Shown: positions 42,185 through 51,236, counted from the first letter of the stretch. The stretch is 51,394 bases of DNA from an uncultured Lachnospiraceae bacterium (GCA_958402795.1 CATXUX010000025.1:1-51394), one strand, 5' to 3'. Numbers and translations are program-made. Notes: generated from the sequence alone by a model not told the origin.

Positions 42185-42457
42185 ATGAAAAAGTGTATTG
42201 TCACTGTATTAGGAAAAGATACCGTAGGAATTATTGCAAGGGTATGTACATATCTCGCGGAGAATGGGATCAATATTCTGGATATTTCCCAGACGATCGT
42301 GGATGGATATTTTAACATGATGATGATCGTAGATGTGAGCAGGATCGAAAAGGATTTCACGCTGATCTGCGACGAGTTAGACGACCTCGGAGAGAACATC
42401 GGCGTCAGCATCCGCTGCCAGAGAGAAGAAATCTTCGAAAAAATGCATCGTCTGTAG
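42185..42457 (+). CDS. ACT-domain protein (UPF0237)
   Basis: A 90-residue stand-alone ACT domain with KKCIVTVLGKDTVGIIARV at the start, as in the UPF0237 family, which probably binds an amino acid. The start at 42185 is supported by AGGAGG (42170-42175) and the family N-terminus; a frame from 42071 lies within the hydrolase gene. It is 69 bp ahead of the PFL-family (UPF0210) gene. The two are almost always adjacent in Firmicutes, so they probably work together, the ACT protein perhaps as sensor. The process is unknown. Confidence 0.92.
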   Translation: MKKCIVTVLGKDTVGIIARVCTYLAENGINILDISQTIVDGYFNMMMIVDVSRIEKDFTLICDELDDLGENIGVSIRCQREEIFEKMHRL

Positions 42458-42526
42458 TACACCGGGACACAGGCGGAACTTATTTTACTGAGACAGAAAC
42501 GGGTACAGAAATGTGAGGAGAACAGT

Positions 42527-43891
42527 ATGATAAATATGTATGAAGTGTCCGAGACAAATGAGATGATCGAACATGAAAATCTTGATGTGCGGACGATTAC
42601 CCTGGGAATCAGCCTGCTGGACTGCATTGACTCAGATCTGGCGGAACTGAACCGTAAGATTTACGACAAGATCACGACGGTAGCAAAGGATCTTGTCTCT
42701 ACAGGTCAGGATATTGAAAAGGAATTTGGAATCCCGATCGTGAATAAACGGATATCCATTACACCGGTTTCCCTGATCGGAAGCGCGGCGTGCAAGTCGC
42801 CGGAGGATTATGTGGAGATCGCCCGGACACTGGACCGCGCGGCACATCAGGTCGGCGTGAATTTTATCGGCGGGTATTCGGCGCTGGTATCTAAGGGAAT
42901 GACGAAAAGCGATGAAAATCTGATCCGTTCTATCCCGCAGGCACTTGCCGAGACAGAGCGGGTATGCAGCTCGGTCAATGTCGGCTCTACAAAGACCGGC
43001 ATCAATATGGATGCAGTCCGTCTCTGCGGACGGATTGTGAAAGAGACGGCAGAGGCAACGGCTGAACGGGATTCCATCGGCTGCGCGAAACTGGTGATTT
43101 TCTGCAATGCGCCGGATGACAATCCGTTTATGGCAGGGGCGTTCCACGGCGTAACCGAGGCAGACGCAGTGATCAACGTCGGTGTCAGCGGCCCCGGCGT
43201 TGTAAAAAAAGCGTTGGAGAAAGTCCGCGGAAAAGGATTTGAAGAACTCTGTGAGACAATCAAAAAAACTGCGTTTAAAGTAACCCGGGTCGGTCAGCTT
43301 GTGGCAGGAGAAGCATCCAGACGGATGGGAATCCCGTTCGGGATTGTCGATCTTTCTCTTGCGCCGACGCCGGCAATCGGAGACAGCGTGGCAGAAATCC
43401 TGGAAGAGATCGGACTGGAAAAAGTCGGCGCTCCGGGTACGACAGCGGCGCTGGCGCTTCTCAACGATCAGGTAAAAAAAGGCGGTGTCATGGCGTCCTC
43501 CTATGTAGGCGGATTAAGCGGCGCTTTCATTCCAGTCAGTGAAGACCAGGGAATGATCGACGCGGTACATGCAGGTTCCCTGACACTCGAAAAACTGGAA
43601 GCGATGACATGCGTATGCTCGGTTGGTCTGGATATGATCGCAATCCCGGGCAAGACAAGCGCAGCGACACTTTCCGGGATCATTGCCGATGAAATGGCGA
43701 TCGGCATGGTAAACCAGAAGACAACCGCGGTACGTCTCATCCCAGTAATCGGAAAAGACGTGGGAGAAAAAGCAGAGTTCGGCGGATTACTCGGGTATGC
43801 GCCGATCATGCCCGTTAACCAGTTCGGATGCGAAGACTTCATTAACCGCGAAGGCCGCATCCCCGCCCCGATTCATAGCTTTAAAAACTGA
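42527..43891 (+). CDS. PFL-family protein (UPF0210, DUF711)
   Basis: A 454-residue protein of the UPF0210/DUF711 family, which shares the fold of pyruvate formate-lyase-like enzymes but has no established reaction. Characteristic segments are VRTITLGISLLDCIDSD, NFIGGYSALVSKGMTKSD (about 107-124), SVNVGSTKTGINMDAV and LAPTPAIGDSVAEILEEIGL (split over 277-296). No glycyl-radical motif is seen, in keeping with the family. The ATG follows GTGAGGAGAAC. It forms a two-gene unit with the ACT protein. The downstream gap to DegV contains a structured repeat. Confidence 0.93.
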   Translation: MINMYEVSETNEMIEHENLDVRTITLGISLLDCIDSDLAELNRKIYDKITTVAKDLVSTGQDIEKEFGIPIVNKRISITPVSLIGSAACKSPEDYVEIARTLDRAAHQVGVNFIGGYSALVSKGMTKSDENLIRSIPQALAETERVCSSVNVGSTKTGINMDAVRLCGRIVKETAEATAERDSIGCAKLVIFCNAPDDNPFMAGAFHGVTEADAVINVGVSGPGVVKKALEKVRGKGFEELCETIKKTAFKVTRVGQLVAGEASRRMGIPFGIVDLSLAPTPAIGDSVAEILEEIGLEKVGAPGTTAALALLNDQVKKGGVMASSYVGGLSGAFIPVSEDQGMIDAVHAGSLTLEKLEAMTCVCSVGLDMIAIPGKTSAATLSGIIADEMAIGMVNQKTTAVRLIPVIGKDVGEKAEFGGLLGYAPIMPVNQFGCEDFINREGRIPAPIHSFKN

Positions 43892-43903
43892 CGCGAAAGC
43901 AAT

Positions 43904-44025
43904 GAGCCATGCGCCAATGAACATAGCACAGCGGAGTGCTTGCAGTCCGGCTGTGGTAGGTACATTGGCATAGGGCGAACGCCCGCGCGCTTATAGGCGG
44001 AGCCTATAAGAGACGCAGCATGGCG
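43904..44025. repeat. Structured GC-rich intergenic element
   Basis: Between the PFL gene and DegV: GCCAATGAACATAGCACAGC (43913-43932) and GCTGTGGTAGGTACATTGGC (43950-43969) are inverted with 3 mismatches. Then come GGGC-GAAC-GCCC (43973-43984) and CTTATAGGC/GCCTATAAG (43990-44010). GCCATGCG and CGCAGCATGGC enclose the whole. No coding frame is credible; it may be another repeat family or a processed RNA element. Confidence 0.5.
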
Positions 44026-44083
44026 AATGGAAAGAGAGGGCGAAGGAAATCTATTGGTATACATACAAGAATGGAGAAGAGAT

Positions 44084-44947
44084 ATGAGTAAAGTAGCAAT
44101 TGCAACAGACAGCAACAGTGGGATCACCCAGATGCGGGCGAAGGAGATGGGGATTACGGTTCTCCCGATGCCGTTTTTTATTGACGGTCAGCTCTATCTG
44201 GAGGATATTACGCTGACGCAGGAGGAGTTTTACGAAAAGCTGAAGGGAGACGCGGATATTTCCACCTCTCAGCCGACGCCGGGCGACGTGATGGATCTCT
44301 GGAACGGCCTGCTCAAGGAATATGATGAGATTGTTTATATCCCGATGTCAAGCGGATTAAGCGGATCATGTGAAACGGCGGCAGTACTGGCAGAGGATTA
44401 TGACGGAAAGGTACAGGTGGTAAATAACCAGCGGATTTCCGTGACGCAGGAGTTGTCCATTCTGGAAGCGATGGATCTGCGTGACGCCGGAAAATCAGCG
44501 GCAGAGATCAAGGACGCGCTGGAAGCGGCAAAATTTGAATCTTCCATTTATATTACTGTCGATACATTAAAATATCTGAAAAAGGGTGGAAGAGTGACTC
44601 CGGCTGCTGCGATGCTTGGTACGGCGCTGAATCTGAAACCGGTGCTGACGATCCAGGGAGAAAAGCTGGATTCTTTCGCAAAAGTGCGCGGCTGGAAAGC
44701 TGCAAAACGGACCATGCTCCATGCGATTGAAGACGATATTAAGAACCGTTTTGCGGGTGCGGAGGATCAGCTTGTGCTGGGAATGGCATATACGGGGAAT
44801 CCGGAAGAGGCAGAAGAGTGGAAACAAGAAATCCATGAGAAATTCCCACAGTATGAAATCATGGCGAATCCGCTTTCACTGAGCATTGCATGTCATATCG
44901 GACATGGATCGCTTGCAGTGACTGTTTCCAAACGGATGCGGGTGTAG
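44084..44947 (+). CDS. DegV-family fatty-acid-binding protein
   Basis: A 287-residue two-domain DegV protein. The N-terminus KVAIATDSNSGITQ and the segment STSQPTPGDVMDLW (about 62-75) are family hallmarks; SSGLSGSCETAA and LKYLKKGGRVTPAAAMLG follow. In Firmicutes these bind a fatty acid and pass it to the kinase FakA; the binding pocket is lined by the conserved serines above. I start at 44084 (GGAGAAGAG ahead); a frame from 44027 runs from the repeat region without a site. No fakA is adjacent; several DegV paralogues per genome are usual. Confidence 0.92.
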   Translation: MSKVAIATDSNSGITQMRAKEMGITVLPMPFFIDGQLYLEDITLTQEEFYEKLKGDADISTSQPTPGDVMDLWNGLLKEYDEIVYIPMSSGLSGSCETAAVLAEDYDGKVQVVNNQRISVTQELSILEAMDLRDAGKSAAEIKDALEAAKFESSIYITVDTLKYLKKGGRVTPAAAMLGTALNLKPVLTIQGEKLDSFAKVRGWKAAKRTMLHAIEDDIKNRFAGAEDQLVLGMAYTGNPEEAEEWKQEIHEKFPQYEIMANPLSLSIACHIGHGSLAVTVSKRMRV

Positions 44948-44978
44948 CCGTTTGTCAGGCAATTCATTCTATCAATAC

Positions 44979-45024
44979 AGGGCAGACACTGAAGAAGCTC
45001 CGGCGTCTGCCCTATAGTTTTTCT
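44979..45024. terminator. Terminator between DegV and TmcAL
   Basis: AGGGCAGAC (44979-44987) pairs with GTCTGCCCT (45005-45013), followed by TAGTTTTTCTT. It lies between converging genes. Confidence 0.8.
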
Positions 45025-46311
45025 TCATTCGATCTTCAGAACGGGTTGTCTGTATTCATTTTGAAAATCTGTTTGATATTTGTCAGTAATGACAGAATTA
45101 TACAAGTTTGCAGCATAGATATCATTTGCAAGCATCTGCTGTCCGATCCCGGGGAGATGGCTGTCCTGATATAGTTTGGTAATGACCGGAATCCGGGCGC
45201 ACTTTGCGGCGGCAGATACGATATGCGGGGAGTCCGTGCGGAATCCGAGCAGATGCGCGTAAAAATGGTATCCATGTTTACTATAGTTTTCTACATCTTC
45301 CTGTTTAATCCCCAGTAAAATGTGCAGCAGCGCCCGGCTGATGCGCGTCTGCGTAAGCTCCCGTGTTTTCAGCAGGCTGCAGAACTGGTGAAACTGAATG
45401 TACTCATCAGACCGGGCGCAGATCCGGTTCGCCAGTTCTTCCGAGACGTCCAGATAGTTCCGGAGGTTATCCGGCTGACTGCACAGCAGCTTTTCCTTCA
45501 GCAGCAGGGAAAAATCATCTTCACAGACAGGATAACTGACCTGATGATAAGTCCGCAGCAATTCCAGACAGCAGTCCGGTATTTGCTGCTTTAATTTGTC
45601 CCAGATGCCGTCATGATCTGTATCGCCGGAGGTGTGAGTGCTCTCTGTAGCGGCGACTGCTGCAGCATTTGCCAGAAGCGGGCGGATTGCGGAGGCGGAA
45701 CTGTACATTGTATGCAGTTTGGCATCGTGATATCCTGCGCCGGTTCGCCGGATGGTACAGGGAGTCATGGGACTGTGCAGTTTTTTCAGTGCTTTCAGAT
45801 ATTCGATTCCCAGAATATTATTCGGACTGTCCAGCAGTTGTGCATATTCTGCTGTCTCCGCGCAGGCAGAGAGCGCAGCTTTTCTCGCAGCAGGAAAGGA
45901 CATCCCCTGCTTTAGAAAGGTCTGAAGCATTTTTCGGTAAGATTCCGGTTCATCGGACAGAAAATCTGCCAGCTTTTTCAGTCCGGTCAGACTGCCGCAT
46001 TCGCTCCCGAAACAAATGCAGTCCACGATACCAAGGCTCTCCAGCAGAGAAACGGCTCCGACAGCAAATAATTCCGCACTTCCTGTCGCATAGCAGACCG
46101 GAAGCTCAAAGACTGCGGCAGCACCGCATTTCAGCGCCATCTCCGCGCGCAGCCGCATAGGAAGGATGGCAGGAACACCGCGCTGAACGTAGTCTCCGCT
46201 CATGACCACTACGGCGGCATCTGCTCCGGAAGCCTCCTTTGCTTTCTCAATATGATATAGGTGACCGTTGTGAAACGGGTTGTATTCAGCAATCAATCCG
46301 ACAATTTTCAT
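45025..46311 (-). CDS. tmcAL: tRNA(Met) cytidine acetate ligase (TmcAL/YlbM)
   Basis: A 428-residue nucleotidyltransferase-like protein. The N-terminus KIVGLIAEYNPFHNGHLYHI (residues 2-21) is the ATP-binding HxGH-type motif, followed by VVMSGDYVQRGVPAIL and ELPVCYATGSAELFA, all typical of the UPF0348/YlbM family. In B. subtilis this enzyme makes N4-acetylcytidine at the wobble base of elongator tRNA-Met using acetate and ATP. It is monocistronic, convergent with DegV and divergent from mgtE. The link with acetate made by Pta-AckA nearby is incidental. AAGGAGAATC precedes the ATG. Confidence 0.92.
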   Translation of the reverse strand: MKIVGLIAEYNPFHNGHLYHIEKAKEASGADAAVVVMSGDYVQRGVPAILPMRLRAEMALKCGAAAVFELPVCYATGSAELFAVGAVSLLESLGIVDCICFGSECGSLTGLKKLADFLSDEPESYRKMLQTFLKQGMSFPAARKAALSACAETAEYAQLLDSPNNILGIEYLKALKKLHSPMTPCTIRRTGAGYHDAKLHTMYSSASAIRPLLANAAAVAATESTHTSGDTDHDGIWDKLKQQIPDCCLELLRTYHQVSYPVCEDDFSLLLKEKLLCSQPDNLRNYLDVSEELANRICARSDEYIQFHQFCSLLKTRELTQTRISRALLHILLGIKQEDVENYSKHGYHFYAHLLGFRTDSPHIVSAAAKCARIPVITKLYQDSHLPGIGQQMLANDIYAANLYNSVITDKYQTDFQNEYRQPVLKIE

Positions 46312-46432
46312 GAGATTCTCCTTGTATAAATTTTTACGAAAGTTTATACTATATTTAACGGTGAAATACGTTTAGCTTTGGTATCATCATTATTATATGA
46401 TAAACGACGCGAAAAGAAAAGGGGCGGATGTC

Positions 46433-47788
46433 ATGGAAAAAGAACGGTATGAAGCAGATAAAGAGCAGATTTTGAGACTGCTTGACGAAAGAAAGTTTAA
46501 AGAATTAAAAGAAGAACTGGAAACCATGCATCCGGTCGATATTGTAGATGTATTGGAAGATATCGGAGAGCGGAAGATGATTCTTCTGTTCCGGCTTCTG
46601 GCAAAAGAGGAGGCGGCAGAAGTATTTACGGATATGAACAGTGATATGCGGGAATACCTGATCAATGCGCTGACAGACTCCGAGCTGGAGGAAGTTATGG
46701 ACGAGATGTACGTGGACGATACGGTTGACGTACTTGAGGAGATGCCGGCGAATGTAGTAGACCGTCTGCTGCGCGTTACGGATGAGGATACCCGGAGCAA
46801 GATCAATGCATTGCTTCAGTATCCGGAAGACAGCGCGGGAAGTATTATGAATACAGAATACATCAGCCTGCGCAAGGAAATGACGGTGGCGGACGCCATT
46901 CTGAAGATCCGCCAGGTCGGGATCAACCGCGAGACGATCTATACCTGCTATGTCACAGAGAAAAAGAAACTGATCGGTGCTGTGGACGTTAAGGACCTGT
47001 TGACGGCAGGAGAATCCCGGCTGATCGAAGAGATCATGGATGAGAATGTACTCTATGCACATACGCTGGACGACCAGGAAGAAGTTGCCAAGACAATCCG
47101 GAAATACGGACTTGTCGCAATCCCGATCATTGACCATGAAAACTGTCTGGTCGGTATCGTAACGGTAGATGACGCCATGCTTGTTATGCAGGATGAGACA
47201 ACGGAGGATATCAGTATCATGGCCGGCGTCAGTCCCAACGAGGACTCCTATTTTGAAACCTCCGTATTCCAGCATGCAAAGAATCGCTCCCCGTGGCTTC
47301 TGCTTCTGATGCTGTCCGCAACGGTCAGCGGCGAGATCCTGGCATATTATGAGAATGCGATGGCGGCCATGCCGATTCTGATCACGTTTATACCGATGCT
47401 GATGGGAACCAGCGGAAACAGCGGTTCCCAGAGTTCAACGATGATCATCCGTGGTATTGCAGTAGGAGAGATCGGATTTAAAGATTTCTTCCGTGTACTG
47501 TTTAAGGAGATACGTATCGCGCTTCTGGTCGGCATTATGCTGGCGATCGTAAATGGATTCCGTATTTATTTTATGTACGATCGTAACATCATGCTCGCAA
47601 TTGCGCTGGGAATTACGATGGTTGCGATCGTGATCATGGCAAAGTGTATCGGCTGTACATTGCCGCTTCTGGCGAAAAAGGTCGGACTGGATCCGGCGCT
47701 GATGGCTGCGCCGATCATATCCACAATCATGGATACCTGTACCATTCTTCTATATTTTGCAATCGTCACAGCATTTTTTAAGTTATAA
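46433..47788 (+). CDS. mgtE: Magnesium transporter MgtE
   Basis: A 451-residue channel-type Mg2+ transporter. The soluble N domain (about 1-125, with LHPVDI-like HPVDIVDVLED) is followed by two CBS domains (about 130-250), a connecting helix and five membrane segments. PMLMGTSGNSGSQSSTMIIRG (split over 332-352) is the signature near the pore and the N-domain senses cytosolic Mg2+. The start at 46433 has AAAAGGGG 8 bases ahead; a frame from 46397 adds twelve residues without a site. No Mg2+ riboswitch (M-box) is visible in the 120-bp leader. Confidence 0.95.
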   Translation: MEKERYEADKEQILRLLDERKFKELKEELETMHPVDIVDVLEDIGERKMILLFRLLAKEEAAEVFTDMNSDMREYLINALTDSELEEVMDEMYVDDTVDVLEEMPANVVDRLLRVTDEDTRSKINALLQYPEDSAGSIMNTEYISLRKEMTVADAILKIRQVGINRETIYTCYVTEKKKLIGAVDVKDLLTAGESRLIEEIMDENVLYAHTLDDQEEVAKTIRKYGLVAIPIIDHENCLVGIVTVDDAMLVMQDETTEDISIMAGVSPNEDSYFETSVFQHAKNRSPWLLLLMLSATVSGEILAYYENAMAAMPILITFIPMLMGTSGNSGSQSSTMIIRGIAVGEIGFKDFFRVLFKEIRIALLVGIMLAIVNGFRIYFMYDRNIMLAIALGITMVAIVIMAKCIGCTLPLLAKKVGLDPALMAAPIISTIMDTCTILLYFAIVTAFFKL

Positions 47789-47980
47789 ACGATTCACAGC
47801 TACACCCCACCCAAATGCGCACTCGTCGCCTCTTTGAGGCTCCAGTTCCGCTCCTTGCGGAGCTAAGACTGCTTATTTGGGTGGAGTGACTGCTTCACAG
47901 TCCGGATTAGGAATCCGTTATATGTTTTTACATGCAAGTATGACAATCATATAACGGATTCCTAATTGGCTGTGAATCGT
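47789..47980. mobile_element. Nested-palindrome element after mgtE (MITE-like)
   Basis: ACGATTCACAGC (47789-47800) and GCTGTGAATCGT (47969-47980) are perfect inverted ends. Inside are CCACCCAAAT/ATTTGGGTGG (47807-47816, 47875-47884), two small hairpins (GCCTCTTTGAGGC, GCTCCTTGCGGAGC) and a perfect 19-bp pair, ATTAGGAATCCGTTATATG (47906-47924) with its complement ending at 47966. The left end abuts the mgtE stop codon. I see no clear target duplication. No coding frame is present. Confidence 0.6.
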
Positions 47981-48013
47981 AATATTGTATTAAAAAATGC
48001 ACATAGAATTCTC

Positions 48014-48042
48014 TTGTGTCCCCATTTTCTTTGCGTTATAAT
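48014..48042 (+). promoter_or_regulatory. Promoter of pta
   Basis: TTGTGT (48014-48019), a 17-base spacer and TATAAT (48037-48042), 38 bases before the pta ATG. Confidence 0.7.
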
Positions 48043-48079
48043 AAGAGCAGTGAGAATAAAGGAAAGGTGGCTTTAAATC

Positions 48080-49072
48080 ATGGGATTTATTGACGAAATC
48101 AAGGCAAGAGCAAAACAAGACGTAAAGACGATCGTACTTCCTGAGACAGAGGACGAGCGTACTTACAAAGCTGCAGAGGCAGTTCTGAAGGAAGGCACAG
48201 CGAAGCTGATCTTAGTCGGAAGCCAGGAGCAGGTGGACAAGATGGGCGCAGGTTATGACCTGACAGGCGCAAAGGTTGTGGATCCGGCGACGAATGACAA
48301 GACCGAGGCTTACATCGCGAAGCTTGTTGAACTGAGACAGAAAAAAGGCATGACAGAGGAGCAGGCAAGAGAACTGCTTCTGAACAATTACTTATATTAC
48401 GGCGTTATGATGGTGAAGATGGGCGATGCAGACGGAATGGTTTCCGGCGCATGCCACTCCACAGCAGACACGCTTCGTCCGTGCCTGCAGATCTTAAAGA
48501 CCAAACCGGGAACAAAACTGGTTTCCGCATTCTTCGTAATGGTTGTTCCGGACTGCGATATGGGCGCGGACGGAACATTTATCTTCGGCGATTCCGGTCT
48601 GGAGCAGAATCCGGATCCGGAGAAGCTGGCAAATATCGCACTTTCCTCCGCAGAGTCTTTCCGTACCCTGACGGGAAAAGAGCCGGTTGTCGCGATGCTG
48701 TCCCACTCCACAAAGGGAAGCGCAAAGCATGCAGATGTGGACAAGGTGGTAGAAGCTACCAGACTTGCAAAGGAGATGGCTCCGGATCTGAAGCTGGATG
48801 GAGAACTGCAGCTTGACGCGGCGATCGTTCCGGCGATCGGAGAGTCCAAGGCACCGGGCAGCACGGTCGCAGGACATGCCAACGTTCTGATCTTCCCGGA
48901 TCTGGATGCGGGCAATATCGGATACAAACTGGTTCAGAGACTTGCGAAGGCAGAGGCATATGGCCCGCTGACACAGGGAATCGCTGCACCGGTCAATGAT
49001 CTGTCCCGCGGATGCAGCGCAGAGGATATCGAGGGCGTTGTTGCGATTACCGCAGTACAGGCACAGGCTTAG
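48080..49072 (+). CDS. pta: Phosphate acetyltransferase
   Basis: A 330-residue enzyme converting acetyl-CoA to acetyl phosphate. Conserved regions include IVLPETEDERTYKAAEA (about 18-34), GMVSGACHSTADTLRPCLQI (about 120-139), FGDSGLEQNPDPEKLA and MLSHSTKGSAKHADVDKV (about 209-226). Length fits the short, single-domain Pta. AAAGGTGG precedes the ATG. ackA follows 129 bp later; the pair generates ATP and acetate in fermentation. The gap holds an inverted repeat but no obvious promoter. Confidence 0.96.
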   Translation: MGFIDEIKARAKQDVKTIVLPETEDERTYKAAEAVLKEGTAKLILVGSQEQVDKMGAGYDLTGAKVVDPATNDKTEAYIAKLVELRQKKGMTEEQARELLLNNYLYYGVMMVKMGDADGMVSGACHSTADTLRPCLQILKTKPGTKLVSAFFVMVVPDCDMGADGTFIFGDSGLEQNPDPEKLANIALSSAESFRTLTGKEPVVAMLSHSTKGSAKHADVDKVVEATRLAKEMAPDLKLDGELQLDAAIVPAIGESKAPGSTVAGHANVLIFPDLDAGNIGYKLVQRLAKAEAYGPLTQGIAAPVNDLSRGCSAEDIEGVVAITAVQAQA

Positions 49073-49120
49073 TTGTACATAACACAAAGCGGAGGATCCC
49101 GTGAGTGAAGTGGAAAGGCT

Positions 49121-49164
49121 GTCCGGGGGAGTGGGCGAGGTTTTTCGAGCTTGGTGCCCCGGAC
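49121..49164 (+). repeat. Hairpin between pta and ackA
   Basis: GTCCGGGG (49121-49128) and CCCCGGAC (49157-49164) pair around a 28-base loop. No T-run follows, so it is more likely a processing or stability element than a terminator. Confidence 0.45.
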
Positions 49165-49201
49165 TTCCTCATGAAATGAAAAAATATAGGAGGAGAAAAT
49201 C

Positions 49202-50392
49202 ATGAATGTTTTAGTTATCAACTGCGGAAGTTCATCTTTGAAGTTCCAGCTCATCAATTCTGACACAGAGGCCGTTCTGGCGAAGGGACTCTGCGAGCGG
49301 ATCGGAATCGACGGGAGACTGACCTATCAGCCGGCGGGCGGCGAGAAGGAAGTGTCTGACAAAGCGATGCCGACACATACCGAGGCAATCCAGTTTGTGA
49401 TCGATGCGCTGACCGGTGAAGAGACAGGCGTTGTGAAGAGCCTGGATGAGATCGGCGCAGTAGGACACCGCGTTGTACATGGCGGCGAGAAGTTTGCATC
49501 TTCTGTTGTGATTACAGACGAAGTAAAGAAAGCAATTGAAGAATGCAACGACCTTGCACCGTTACATAACCCGGCAAACCTGATCGGAATCAACGCATGT
49601 GAAGAATTGATGCCGGGTACACCGATGGTAGCAGTATTTGATACCGCATTCCACCAGACAATGCCGGAGAAGGCATATATGTATGGACTTCCGTATGAAT
49701 ACTATGACAAATATAAGGTGAGACGCTACGGTTTCCACGGTACAAGCCACAGCTTCGTATCGAAGAGAGTTGCAGATATTATAGGCGTTCCGTATGACCA
49801 GACGAAAACAATCGTATGCCATCTTGGAAATGGTGCCAGTGTATCTGCTGTACTGAACGGAAAATCCGTAGATACTTCCATGGGACTGACTCCACTGGAA
49901 GGACTGGTAATGGGAACCCGCTCCGGCGACATTGATCCGGCGATCCTTGAATTCCTCGCGAAAAAAGAAGATATGGATATTACAGAGCTGATGAATATGC
50001 TGAACAAGAAATCCGGTGTATTCGGTCTGTCCAACAACCTCTCCAGTGACTTCCGTGATCTGGATGATGCTGCAAATGCAGGCAACAAACAGGCGAAGGT
50101 CGCTGTGAATGTCTTCTGCTATCGCGTGGCAAAATATATCGGATCTTATACAGCGGCGATGAACGGTGTTGACAATATTGTATTTACAGCAGGAATCGGC
50201 GAGAATTCTCCTTCTGTTCGTAAGGAAATCTGCAGCTACCTGGGATACCTTGGCATCACGATTGATGACGAGGCAAATGGAAAGCGCGGAGAGGAGATCG
50301 TGATCTCCACACCGGATTCCAAAGTGAAGGTTCTTGTAGTACCAACCAACGAAGAACTTGCGATTGCAAGAGAAACTGTAGCTCTTGTATAA
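49202..50392 (+). CDS. ackA: Acetate kinase
   Basis: A 396-residue ASKHA-fold kinase making ATP from acetyl phosphate. Motifs in order: NCGSSSLKFQL (7-17), GHRVVHGGEKF (about 89-99), FDTAFHQTMP (about 147-156), RYGFHGTSHSFVS (about 178-190), HLGNGASVSAV (about 207-217) and NKKSGVFGLS (about 268-277). It is complete and typical. AGGAGGA precedes the ATG at 49202. With Pta it supplies ATP and acetate. A stop at 50390-50392 is followed by the yceD promoter rather than a clear terminator. Confidence 0.97.
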   Translation: MNVLVINCGSSSLKFQLINSDTEAVLAKGLCERIGIDGRLTYQPAGGEKEVSDKAMPTHTEAIQFVIDALTGEETGVVKSLDEIGAVGHRVVHGGEKFASSVVITDEVKKAIEECNDLAPLHNPANLIGINACEELMPGTPMVAVFDTAFHQTMPEKAYMYGLPYEYYDKYKVRRYGFHGTSHSFVSKRVADIIGVPYDQTKTIVCHLGNGASVSAVLNGKSVDTSMGLTPLEGLVMGTRSGDIDPAILEFLAKKEDMDITELMNMLNKKSGVFGLSNNLSSDFRDLDDAANAGNKQAKVAVNVFCYRVAKYIGSYTAAMNGVDNIVFTAGIGENSPSVRKEICSYLGYLGITIDDEANGKRGEEIVISTPDSKVKVLVVPTNEELAIARETVALV

Positions 50393-50412
50393 AAAACTTC
50401 GAAAATTTCTTG

Positions 50413-50440
50413 TTGACAAACCGTTTTTACATGATATAAT
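50413..50440 (+). promoter_or_regulatory. Promoter of the yceD-rpmF operon
   Basis: TTGACA (50413-50418), a 16-base spacer and TATAAT (50435-50440), 29 bases before yceD. Confidence 0.85.
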
Positions 50441-50469
50441 AGTCTTTGTGTGAATAGGAGAAATGTACG

Positions 50470-50997
50470 ATGTTAGTGAACCTATCAGACGTTTTATCAG
50501 ACGCCCATCGGATGATTGACGCGACGGTACCGGTGGAGATGGAAGAATTTCAGATGAAATCCGGCACATTTCCGGTGACTGGTAAGGAACCTGTGCATAT
50601 TACTGTATCCCATGTAAAGGACAATGAATTACTGATTCATGCAGAAACGGTGCTGACGGTTGTGATACCGTGTGACCGATGTCTTGAGGATGTGGAGCAG
50701 AAGTTTGCACTTGACTTTACAAAGCATGTAGATACCGGCAGAACCGATGCGGAGCTGAAAGAAGGATTCGATGAATCCAATTTTATCGACGGATGTTATC
50801 TTGACGTGGACAAAATGCTCTATAACGAGATATTAGTAGGATGGCCGACGAAAGTTCTTTGCAGTGAAGACTGTAAGGGCATTTGTAGTGTGTGTGGTCA
50901 GAACCTAAATAAGGGTACTTGTGACTGTGAAGACACAAGTCTTGACCCGAGAATGTCAGTTGTCCGTGAACTGTTTAAGAATGTTAAGGAGGTGTAA
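50470..50997 (+). CDS. YceD-family (DUF177) metal-binding protein
   Basis: A 175-residue protein of the YceD/DUF177 family, involved in large-subunit rRNA or ribosome homeostasis in bacteria and plants (established for relatives). Two cysteine pairs near the C-terminus (CSEDCKGICSVCG, then GTCDC; about residues 137-158) are likely metal ligands, and CDRCLED occurs near 75. It overlaps the ribosome binding site of rpmF and ends 3 bp before its start. The yceD-rpmF order is conserved across bacteria, usually followed by plsX. Confidence 0.93.
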   Translation: MLVNLSDVLSDAHRMIDATVPVEMEEFQMKSGTFPVTGKEPVHITVSHVKDNELLIHAETVLTVVIPCDRCLEDVEQKFALDFTKHVDTGRTDAELKEGFDESNFIDGCYLDVDKMLYNEILVGWPTKVLCSEDCKGICSVCGQNLNKGTCDCEDTSLDPRMSVVRELFKNVKEV

Positions 50998-51000
50998 CCT

Positions 51001-51180
51001 ATGTCTATCTGTCCAAAGAATAAATCTTCAAAAGCAAGAAGAGACAAGAGAAGAGCAAACTGGAAGATGAGTGCTCCGAATCTTGTAAAGTGCAGCAAGT
51101 GCGGAGAGCTTATGATGCCTCACAGAGTATGCAAGGCATGTGGCAGCTACAACAAAAAAGAAATTATTTCTGTTGACTGA
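51001..51180 (+). CDS. rpmF: 50S ribosomal protein L32
   Basis: A 59-residue ribosomal protein. It starts MSICPKNKSSKARRDKRR and ends with a zinc-ribbon, CSKCGELMMPHRVCKACGSY, with four cysteines. The 'MSICPKNK' start differs from the usual MAVPKRK but is typical of Lachnospiraceae as I recall it. AAGGAGGTG lies in the last codons of yceD, so translation is probably coupled. A hairpin terminator follows at 51203. Confidence 0.96.
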   Translation: MSICPKNKSSKARRDKRRANWKMSAPNLVKCSKCGELMMPHRVCKACGSYNKKEIISVD

Positions 51181-51202
51181 TTTAAGCAGGAATGAGATGA
51201 AA

Positions 51203-51236
51203 GATCCGGATCACTGTTGTGGTTCGGATTTTTTTG
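51203..51236 (+). terminator. Terminator after rpmF
   Basis: An ATCCG arm and a CGGAT arm, extended by a CAC/GTG pair inside, form a hairpin followed by a run of seven T residues. The remaining bases to 51394 show a TATAAT at 51322-51327 without a good -35, and no gene; the next operon probably starts beyond the window. Confidence 0.75.

Noticed and set aside
49562..50569. A 335-codon minus-strand frame opposite ackA
   Set aside because: Antisense shadow, no start signals; it crosses the yceD promoter and ackA.
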